A stretch of 64,000 nucleotides of DNA from the NCBI GenBank assembly GCA_027489375.1, contig JAIXZW010000004.1, positions 124,001 to 188,000 of the forward strand, given 5' to 3'. Every line of letters begins with the position of its first letter. Position 1 is the stretch's first letter. Below are positions 54,754 to 62,600 of this stretch, one piece after another. Source of the stretch: Paracoccaceae bacterium. GTDB taxonomy: Bacteria > Pseudomonadota > Alphaproteobacteria > Rhodobacterales > Rhodobacteraceae. The position numbers and the translations under genes are program-made. The notes under the pieces were generated by a model, which saw nothing but the letters and a program-made list of their open reading frames with translations, made no database searches and had not been told where the DNA came from.

Positions 54754-54791
54754 AGCACTCCATAACTCCAGACAAATCAAGGAGACGAAAT

Positions 54792-54896
54792 ATGATGACC
54801 GGCTTTGGAATGGGGCTTGGTTGGCTATGGATGTTGGTGGTAGCGGTCCTGGTGGGGCTGATCATCGCCGCGCTGATCAAATACCTGCGTTCATGA
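54792..54896 (+). CDS. 34-residue small membrane protein
   Basis: A very short gene, MMTGFGMGLGWLWMLVVAVL followed by VGLIIAALIKYLRS, with one hydrophobic helix and a basic C-terminal end. AAGGAGACGAAAT precedes the ATG, 39 bp after the copper ATPase stop. Similar short genes stand behind copper ATPases in other genomes. It may be a regulatory subunit of the pump, by analogy with other small transporter-associated peptides. Confidence 0.6.
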   Translation: MMTGFGMGLGWLWMLVVAVLVGLIIAALIKYLRS

Positions 54897-54987
54897 TATA
54901 CCTTCTGACGCAATTGTGAAGTTCAACACCAGTCGGACAGTGCTGCCACAATTGACAGGACTTTGGGGCTGCATCATTGGTCGAGCC

Positions 54988-55338
54988 ATGATGCGGTCCC
55001 TTATCCCCAACCTGCTACAGGTTCTTTCCCTTGTCCTGGTCATTGCGACTGGGACTTCAGGGGTTGCCTTTGCAGATCATGGTGGATCGCATGGGGAACA
55101 CTGTATCGCTGTTGACGAGGTTTCGACTGAACATCAGCATTTAACTTCCGATACCGATACGGAGCATCCCGAAAACGGGGAAAAAACCTGTGTGCAACAC
55201 AGTTGTATCGCAGTTTTCAATTCACGCTTCATTGCGGATGGCTTGCTGTCTGTTGCCTTGGCTGAGAACAGTAATGGCCATCATTCTTTGACACCCTTCG
55301 TTAGGGTGGTGAATCTTTATCGTCCTCCCATCGCCTGA
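54988..55338 (+). CDS. Hypothetical exported protein of the copper operon
   Basis: A 116-residue protein with a signal-like segment (LIPNLLQVLSLVLVIATGTS) followed by a His-rich region (ADHGGSHGEHCIAVDEV). I know no family, but the position and composition resemble CzcI-type or CopJ-type small metal-responsive periplasmic proteins. The start is uncertain: a GTG at 54916 is also in frame, and no strong ribosome site precedes either start. It is likely to be in the copper ATPase operon. Confidence 0.5.
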   Translation: MMRSLIPNLLQVLSLVLVIATGTSGVAFADHGGSHGEHCIAVDEVSTEHQHLTSDTDTEHPENGEKTCVQHSCIAVFNSRFIADGLLSVALAENSNGHHSLTPFVRVVNLYRPPIA

Positions 55339-55425
55339 TCCCCGCGCCCAGTGCGCGGATATGTTTGCCTGAAACCCTGACAATCTGTCGGGGATCAAAA
55401 AGCACATACTGGATCAGGAAACCCC

Positions 55426-55653
55426 ATGCTTTTCAAACTTTCGGCGGCCGCGTTGCCGCTTGCCTTGGGCGCATGTGCCCAAGCCATCGTCTTGCCAAAG
55501 GCGGCTGATGTCGCACCTGCGTCTTTGGCAACCGTCACCCCTTCGCCACTTCCGGCTGTGACTGTCGTCCACACCTTACGCCCGGTTACCGAGCCGTCCA
55601 ATTGGCAGGCAGTTAATGACTCACAAGCGCCAGGTAAGGAGGGGCAGGAATGA
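55426..55653 (+). CDS. Small lipoprotein upstream of TolC-like gene
   Basis: A 75-residue protein with a lipoprotein signal: LSAAALPLALGAC, lipobox LGAC with Cys at residue 17. The rest is Ala/Pro/Thr-rich without a known domain. AGGAAA precedes the ATG. The stop overlaps the next ATG (ATGA), so it is translationally coupled to the TolC-like gene. It is probably an accessory outer-membrane-anchored peptide. Confidence 0.6.
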   Translation: MLFKLSAAALPLALGACAQAIVLPKAADVAPASLATVTPSPLPAVTVVHTLRPVTEPSNWQAVNDSQAPGKEGQE

Positions 55654-57137
55654 AAGTCCTTCGTACCGACTATCCTCGCGGGATTGCTTTAGGGGTCACC
55701 AGCGCTCTGGCTTTGGCGGCTTGTACGCCCGCATCAGATCTCGAGCGACTATCGTCGCCTTCCGCGGGCTTCGAAAGTGTAGCGACAACTGCACGTACAG
55801 CGACCGGCGCTGAAACCGTCTGGCTACAATCTGCCGAAGACATTTCGGCCAATGCCAAGAAGGTCTCGGCACTGGTTTCCGGCAAAACGATATCTGCGGA
55901 TACTGCCGTTCAGGTCGCGCTGCTGAACAATCGCGGCCTGCAGGCGGCCTATGCCGATCTTGGCCTGTCGGCTGCCGATGCATGGCAGGTGGCGCTTGCT
56001 CCTAATCCGTCGCTTCATCTGGGCGTGCTCGGCCTCGGCACCCAAAGCCTTGATGGCTTCCGTACTCTGGAAGGCGGTATCGCTGCAAATCTTCTGGCCC
56101 TAACCACGCAGAAAAGCCGCAACCGGATTGCAGATGTCAGGTTCCGAAAGGCGCAACTTGTGGCGGCAGAGGAGACCCTGCGCGTGGCCACCGAAGCGCG
56201 CAAGGCATGGATCACGACCGTTGCGGCATTCGAGACGGCGAGCCTTGTCCGGCAGACCCAAGAGACTGCCGATGCCGCCTCTGAACTGGCAGCGGAACTG
56301 GGAAAGACCGGCTATCTGGGGCGCGATGACCAAGCCCGAGAACATGCCTTTGCCGCCGAACTGGCGGGTCAGCGGGCGCAGGCCGACCTTGCCGCCAAAC
56401 TGGCCAAAGAGGATCTGACCCGGATCATGGGTCTATTTGGGGCCGACCTGAATTACTTCGTGCCGAACGCCCTGCCTGGCCTGCCTAGGATTGCGGATCG
56501 CAAAGCCTTTGAGAGTGAAGCCTTGGCGGGCCGCGTTGACCTGGCGGCAGCAAAGCTCGAACTGGAGGCTGTGGCTCTGGACTACCGCTTGGGCGATCGG
56601 ACACGCGTTGTGTCTGATATCGCCCTTGCGGCAGGCACTGAGATCGAACGAGAATTGGAGGATGGCGCGCGTCACAGTGCGCGGACCGACAGCCTTGACC
56701 TCGAAGTGGCTTTCGAGATTCCGATTTTTGACAGCGGCGCTGCCCGTCTGCGCAAGGGCGAAGTGGCCTACATGAAGGCTGCACATCAACTGGCGCAAAA
56801 GGCCGTCGACGTCAGGTCAGAGGCCCGGGCCGCGCATCTCGCCTGGACTGGCACCCACAAGATAGCTCGGCACTATCGGGACGTGGTTCTGCCGCTACGC
56901 AAGACGATCGAGGAAGAAGCGCTCTTGTCCTACAACGGCATGATCACCAACACCTTTGAACTCTTGGCAGACACAAGGGCGCGGATGCAGTCGAACCTGC
57001 TCGAAGCTTCGGCTCGGCGGGACTTCTGGCTCGCGGATGCGAACATGACCGCCGTTCTTTACGGCGGTGGCGGTGCGACTGCGCCGTCGGGCGGTGGCGG
57101 CGCAACTGCCGCTGCCGAAGAACCAGCAGGTCATTGA
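55650..57137 (+). CDS. TolC-family outer-membrane lipoprotein
   Basis: A 495-residue outer-membrane efflux protein. The signal ends in a lipobox (LALAACTPASD). Coiled-coil-type repeats (ALLNNRGLQAAYADLGLSAA, and KAAHQLAQKAVDVRSEARAA) mark the two OEP domains. It could be the outer-membrane channel of a metal efflux or copper export path; no RND or membrane-fusion partner is in this window. A Gly-rich tail (YGGGGATAPSGGGGATAA) is unusual. It lies 11 bp before the second multicopper oxidase. Confidence 0.82.
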   Translation: MKVLRTDYPRGIALGVTSALALAACTPASDLERLSSPSAGFESVATTARTATGAETVWLQSAEDISANAKKVSALVSGKTISADTAVQVALLNNRGLQAAYADLGLSAADAWQVALAPNPSLHLGVLGLGTQSLDGFRTLEGGIAANLLALTTQKSRNRIADVRFRKAQLVAAEETLRVATEARKAWITTVAAFETASLVRQTQETADAASELAAELGKTGYLGRDDQAREHAFAAELAGQRAQADLAAKLAKEDLTRIMGLFGADLNYFVPNALPGLPRIADRKAFESEALAGRVDLAAAKLELEAVALDYRLGDRTRVVSDIALAAGTEIERELEDGARHSARTDSLDLEVAFEIPIFDSGAARLRKGEVAYMKAAHQLAQKAVDVRSEARAAHLAWTGTHKIARHYRDVVLPLRKTIEEEALLSYNGMITNTFELLADTRARMQSNLLEASARRDFWLADANMTAVLYGGGGATAPSGGGGATAAAEEPAGH

Positions 57138-57148
57138 GGAGACTTCAG

Positions 57149-58501
57149 ATGAACAGACGCCAACTTCTTGGCGCCGGTGCGACTCTGGTCGCCAGTGGCG
57201 CTTGGGCGCAGACCAGCAACATGGGTCTGCCGGAAGCTCCGATTGCAACGGATGCAAAGACCCAGAAACCGCTCGTCCCCCAGTCGGGGCCGGACTACAA
57301 CCCTGTCGTCACGCTGAACGGCTGGACGCTTCCCTATCGGATGAACGGCAATATCAAGGAATTCCATCTGGTCGCCGAGCCGGTGGAGCGCGAGCTTGCC
57401 GAGGGCATGATCGCCTACCTATGGGGCTATAACGGCCAGTCCATCGGCCCGACCATCGAGGCGGTCGAAGGCGACAGGGTGCGGATTTTCGTCACCAACA
57501 AACTGCCCGAACATACCACGATCCACTGGCACGGCATGATTCTGCCCTCGGGCATGGATGGCGTGGGCGGGCTGAGCCAGAAGCAGATCCCGCCAGGCAA
57601 GACATTCGTCTACGAGTTCGATCTCGTGAAGTCCGGCACTTTCATGTACCACCCGCATGCCGACGAGATGGTGCAGATGGCCATGGGCATGATGGGCCTC
57701 TTTATCGTGCATCCCAAGGACCCGGCCTTCATGCGGGTGGATCGGGACTTCTGTTTCCTGCTGGCCGCCTATGACATCGACCCCGGCACCTACATGCCAC
57801 GCGTCATGCAAATGACCGACTTCAACCTTTGGACCTGGAACAGCCGGGTCTTTCCCGGCATCGACCCGCTGGTGGTGAACAAAGGGGACCGGGTCCGCGT
57901 GCGGGTCGGCAACCTGACCATGACCAACCACCCGATCCACATGCACGGTTACGACTTTGAGGTGACCGGCACCGATGGCGGCTGGGTCCGTCCCGAAGCG
58001 CGCTGGCCTGAAGTGTCGATTGACATCCCGGTCGGAGCAATGCGGGCCTATGAGTTCGATGCAAAATACCCTGGAGACTGGGCAATCCATTGCCACAAGT
58101 CACACCATACGATGAACGCCATGGGTCACGATGTGCCCACCTTCATCGGTGCAGACAAGTCCCGACTGACCAAACTGATCCGGAAGCACCAGCCCGAATA
58201 CATGCCGATGGGCACAGCAGGGATGGCCGACATGGGGGAGATGTCTATGGAAATCCCAGCCAACACCGTGCCGATGATGACCGGCTGGGGCCCCCATGGA
58301 CCCATCGAAATGGGTGGCATGTTCTCGGTTGTTAAGGTGCGGGAAGGCATTGCCCCCGACGATTACTCGGACCCTGGCTGGTATGAAAATCCGCCTGGAA
58401 CTGAGGCTTACGAATGGACCGGTGCTGTACCGGCCCCCGTCATCAGAGACAGCGGCGAGACTGTCCTGACACCAAGTCCTGCCGCTATGCGCAGGCCCTG
58501 A
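57149..58501 (+). CDS. Second multicopper oxidase, three-domain periplasmic type
   Basis: A 450-residue oxidase with a signal peptide (MNRRQLLGAGATLVASGAWA; RRQL resembles a Tat motif). Copper sites are TIHWHGMILPSGMDG near 120, MYHPHADEM near 168, NHPIHMHGYDFEV near 263 and IHCHKSHHTMNAMGHD near 310. Met/His-rich stretches (MGTAGMADMGEMSMEI) follow. It differs from the first oxidase in size and in the spacing of the sites, so the two probably have separate roles. GAGGAG precedes the ATG; an upstream Met at 57134 lies in the preceding gene. Confidence 0.87.
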   Translation: MNRRQLLGAGATLVASGAWAQTSNMGLPEAPIATDAKTQKPLVPQSGPDYNPVVTLNGWTLPYRMNGNIKEFHLVAEPVERELAEGMIAYLWGYNGQSIGPTIEAVEGDRVRIFVTNKLPEHTTIHWHGMILPSGMDGVGGLSQKQIPPGKTFVYEFDLVKSGTFMYHPHADEMVQMAMGMMGLFIVHPKDPAFMRVDRDFCFLLAAYDIDPGTYMPRVMQMTDFNLWTWNSRVFPGIDPLVVNKGDRVRVRVGNLTMTNHPIHMHGYDFEVTGTDGGWVRPEARWPEVSIDIPVGAMRAYEFDAKYPGDWAIHCHKSHHTMNAMGHDVPTFIGADKSRLTKLIRKHQPEYMPMGTAGMADMGEMSMEIPANTVPMMTGWGPHGPIEMGGMFSVVKVREGIAPDDYSDPGWYENPPGTEAYEWTGAVPAPVIRDSGETVLTPSPAAMRRP

Positions 58502-58536
58502 AACAATCTCGAGCAAACAAGACCAAGGAAACATCG

Positions 58537-59007
58537 ATGAAATCTCTGTCACTTATTGTTGCTACACTAATGACTGCGAGCGCCGCTTTCGCTGCCGGAA
58601 CCGGTGAACATTCCCACGATGAAATGGAAGTGGGCCGCCCCGGAATCGAAGCCGAAGTCACCCGTACGATCAATGTCCGGATGTATGAAACGGAGGATGG
58701 TGAATACCTCTATGAGCCGAGGGACTTGGCGATCAAAGCAGGAGAGACGATCCGCTTTGTCATCGTCAACGATGGCGAAAGTCCCCATGAATTCGTGCTC
58801 GACACAATGCCGCAAAATGCAGAGCACAAGGCTCTGATGGAGAAGTTCCCCGAGATGGAACATGAGGACCCGAATGCCGTTCGACTTGAACCGGGCAAAG
58901 AGGGAACCATCATCTGGACCTTTGCCAATTCAGGTTCCTTCGAGTTCGCCTGCTTGATTCCTGGCCACTACGATGCCGGAATGCATAGCCCTGTCACCGT
59001 CAACTGA
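58537..59007 (+). CDS. Cupredoxin-family periplasmic protein
   Basis: A 156-residue exported protein with a signal peptide (MKSLSLIVATLMTASAAFA) and a plastocyanin-like fold. The copper ligands would be His in SPHEFV, Cys in FACLIPGHYDAGM, the following His and Met. An N-terminal acidic/His segment (GEHSHDEMEVG) may hold extra metal. It could shuttle electrons or copper for the multicopper oxidase upstream. AAGGAAA precedes the ATG. The frame also extends upstream, but the signal peptide fixes the start. Confidence 0.84.
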   Translation: MKSLSLIVATLMTASAAFAAGTGEHSHDEMEVGRPGIEAEVTRTINVRMYETEDGEYLYEPRDLAIKAGETIRFVIVNDGESPHEFVLDTMPQNAEHKALMEKFPEMEHEDPNAVRLEPGKEGTIIWTFANSGSFEFACLIPGHYDAGMHSPVTVN

Positions 59008-59028
59008 ACATCAACGCAGGAAAATATC

Positions 59029-59310
59029 ATGAACATTCGCAAAATATTGTCCGCCGCAATCCTTGCCATCGCAGTAGCAGGCGCAGCGTCGGCCGCCACC
59101 TTCACAAAGGCCACTGTAAAGAAGATCGACTTGAAGGCGGGTAAAGTCACCCTTATCCACGAAGAGCTGGTCGATCTGGAAATGCCCGCAATGACGATGG
59201 TGTTCGTTCTTGCGGATCCATCCATGGCACAGCAACTCACTGTGGGGGACGAGATCGAATTCGTCGCTGAACGCGTCAATGGCAAGCTGACAGTGACCGA
59301 GTTGCGTTGA
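59029..59310 (+). CDS. CusF-like periplasmic copper-binding protein
   Basis: A 93-residue exported beta-barrel chaperone. The signal peptide is MNIRKILSAAILAIAVAGAASA. The CusF motif (LEMPAMTMVF) carries the two Met ligands; the usual His and Trp are partly replaced: His is in VTLIHEEL and the Trp position is not obvious. CusF delivers Cu(I)/Ag(I) to an efflux pump. It is the last gene of the plus-strand copper block and is followed by a strong hairpin. Confidence 0.86.
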   Translation: MNIRKILSAAILAIAVAGAASAATFTKATVKKIDLKAGKVTLIHEELVDLEMPAMTMVFVLADPSMAQQLTVGDEIEFVAERVNGKLTVTELR

Positions 59311-59316
59311 GATAGG

Positions 59317-59348
59317 CGCACCGCAGGTCGACTTCGGCCTGCGGTGCG
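59317..59348 (+). terminator. Terminator-like hairpin closing the copper operon
   Basis: CGCACCGCAGG (59317-59327) and CCTGCGGTGCG (59338-59348) form a perfect 11-bp stem with a 10-nt loop, 6 bp after the CusF-like stop. A short CCCTTT follows. It is the likely end of the copper transcript. Confidence 0.75.
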
Positions 59349-59693
59349 TGCGCCCTTTGCTGTGCAAGCTGTGGCAAACCCGATTGCTGGCTACGGTTCA
59401 GACGGACCGTTACGATGGTTTTCCGCTGACCTCTTCCGTGAAACGAGGGTGCTCGGGTTGTGCTGACCCAATTCCAAATTTTCTCACCTTTACAGCCTGC
59501 ACGAATGGCAGCTTAGAGAAAATCCCATTAGCACAATGCTGCGCGGCCATCAGTCGGCTTTCCGCCCATTGCTTAGGTTGGGACGAGCTTGGCTCAGTGC
59601 TCCGCGCCGGACGCTTTGAGAGCTTCCTCTTTAGTGGGGGGAATTCAATGGGTCGCAATACTCGATTTATCTCCGCTGAATGCCCACCCGGCC
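59349..59693. other. Region without a recognisable gene
   Basis: These 345 bp between the copper operon terminator and the convergent helicase gene contain no gene with a ribosome binding site and family features. The composition is lower in G+C than the flanks. It may be a junction left by island assembly. Confidence 0.45.
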
Positions 59694-62600
59694 TCAAGTT
59701 CTACTCTCGTTTCGCCTCCGGAACACAAGCTCCGGCAGGACAGTTTGCCATTCCGCCCGCTTCACGTGGACTTGAAACCGTTCCTCATTGTCCGCCTTGC
59801 GCCAGTGGACGATGGCACCGACCTGCGCCGAGACGATATCTGTGCCTTCAGGCGGCGTCCAGTTTCCGGCCATCCGACCCAACACCCGCCCCTTCGCATC
59901 GAGCAGAAGCCACTTTCCTTCCCGCTGCTCCAGCGACACCCGGTCGTCGATCTCTGCCTCGGCAATTGCCTGATGCGTAGGGCTCGCATCCGAAAGCCGA
60001 CCGGCATAGGACAGATCGACCGCCCCCATGTCGGGCAACTGATACTGGTCTGGTTCAGGCAGTTCCGATGCTCGCGGTGCTTCGATCGGGCGCAAAAGCT
60101 CGCTTTCGCTGTCGGCGCGAACAAAGGCGTGGGCACCTCGGGTTACCACGGCGAGGCTGCGCCGTGCGCGGGTCATGGCGACATAGAAGAGGCGGCGCGG
60201 GGCCTCGCCATCCTCTCCCTTTGATAGCGCCTGCCAGCCGCCGTTCAGGATCACCACATGGTCGAATTCGAGACCCTTGGACCGATGCGCCGTCAGCAGA
60301 AGCAATCCCCGCTGCGCCGCCCTGACGTCCTGCGCCCATTCGGCCAGCCAATCGATCGCGTCTGGCACGGGGATGGTCTTGGCGCCAAGTTCGCGGGCAA
60401 GATCCGCGATGCCTTCGGCGATCAGGTCGGTCCACTTGGTCTGCCGCTGCTGGTTGAGGAGGTCGAGAAGGTCCTGAATGGTCAGCATGGCCGCAGGCCG
60501 TCTCCGCAGGCCCGCCACCAGCTTTTGCATCTCGCGCATGCGCCAGACGCTGGGCAGCTTTTCGTTGGCCATCTCGACTGGAAGGCCCAGCTTTTCCGCA
60601 TAGGCCCGCACGGGCCCCAGTCGCCGCCAATCGCGTGAGATGATGGCGGTGCGCGACCATGCAAAATCCGGGTCCAGATGCGACAGGCGGACCAGTTCGT
60701 CCACCGCCGCCATGGCTTGCGCGATATCATCGCCCGGCACGTCAAGGAACTGCACGCGCCCTTTGGCCACCGGGTCATATGCGGCCATGACTCCGCCGCC
60801 GGGGTGCAGGCTGCGGAGCTTGTCCACCGTGATCGGATGGCCGGCCTTCATGCGGCCTTCGGCGGGTTCGATCACCTGATTGGCGGCGTCGATGATGTAG
60901 CGGGTGGAGCGGTAGTTTTCGGTCAGGAACTTCGGCTTGGCGCGGTAATCCTCTTCAAACCGGCGGATGAAGGACACCGACGCCCCGGTGAAGGCGTAGA
61001 TGTTCTGGTCGTCATCGCCCACCGCAAAGAGGCTGAGGCGCTGGTCGGGATCATCGAGCGACCGCCCCGCGACGGCGGCGATCAGGGCGTATTCTTCAGG
61101 TCCGATGTCCTGATATTCGTCGACCAATATCCAGCGGTAGCCCTGGATCAGCGCCTCCCGCTGCGCCTCGGCTTCCGCCCGGGTGAGGCCCTCGCCGTTG
61201 ATCAGAGCAACGGCGTCGCGCAGGATGGCGTCGAAGTCGCGGGTCTCGGTCGCTCCACCAGCAAAGCTTGCGCCGACAATGCGCATGGCAAGCGCGTGAC
61301 AGGTGGAGACGGTGACCCATGCGGCATCGTCACCCACCAAGGTGCGCAGCCGGGCGCGGATTTCTGCCGCGGCATGGCGGTTGTAGGTCAACACAAGGAT
61401 GCGCTGCGGGTCCTCGCGCCGGACGCGGAGCAGATAGGCGATGCGGTGGACCAGCACCCGCGTCTTGCCCGATCCGGGTCCGGCCAACACGAGGACGTTG
61501 GTCTCCTCACGGTCATCGGCGACGATTTCCTGCTGGACCGGATTGCCGAGGTCTTCGACGATCTGCTTCCACGCCCGCCCCGTCGTCTGCCGACGGATCT
61601 CAACGTTTAGCCCGGGCATCCAGCGGCGCAGGAAGCGATCCTGATCCAGTTCGAAATAGTCCCGCGCCAGTTGCTGGGCCTTGCCGATGTCCTCCAGCCC
61701 CGTATCGGCATAGGCGGCCATCACATGGGTCTGCAGCGTCTGTTCGCGGTAATGTTCCTGCAAGGGCAGGTAGTCCCTGGCCAGAAACTGCGTCCGTTCC
61801 GGCTTCAGGTGGATCGTCATGGCCGAGCGGAACACGGTCAGCCCCTTGCCGAGGGTGAGCACCTGCTGTTCGTGCAGCCACAAGAGCGCGCGCTCCATCA
61901 GCTTCGTCATGTCGCGCACGCCGGATGCCTTGAGGATCGCATCGCCGTTCAGCACGCCCAGAAGCGCGCCGAGCGTCGTTTCGACCTGAATGTCCTTGCC
62001 CTTGGTGCCAGAGGGCACCTTGCCGATCAGGAACTCCAGCAGCGCTTCCGCTCCCATCCAGCGCAGGTCGGCAGTCTGTTCGACCACGCGCCATGTGCGC
62101 TGCGGCACGATGTCGAGTGTCTTGGCCGAAAGCTTGCGCAGCCGGATGTTGCCCTGCGCCCCATCCTCATCGCGCCCGTCGCGTTCGATGCTGCGCAGCA
62201 GGCGTTCAAGGATGTGGGGGCTCGCCCCGGCATGGCCCATCTCGCGCAGCTTGTGGCTGGCGATGGTCAGGTCAAGGTGGCCACCGCCCCCGGCATCGGC
62301 CTCGGGCGCCAGTTCGCGCATCGCGGTCAGAAGTGCGCCTTCCATCGCGCGCGCCGCCGCGAAGCGCTGGCGCGAGGCATTCTCGATGCCGACATGAACC
62401 TGCGCCGTCAGGGCGATGTCATTCCGGGCAAGGCCCAGCATTTCAAGGTCCGCCATCGCCTTTGCCAGCCCACGATGGGTCAGCCCCGCGACGCCGGTCA
62501 ATTCATCGGTCGAAATCCCCATATCGGCGGGGGCATTCATCATGTGGCGGATGATGTCCAGAAGCTGCCGCCGCCGCTTCTCGGTGATCTCGTGCCGGGC

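Noticed and set aside
59348..59980. 210-codon plus-strand frame between the copper operon and the helicase
   Set aside because: It begins inside the terminator hairpin and runs antisense into the helicase gene; composition is unlike a protein.
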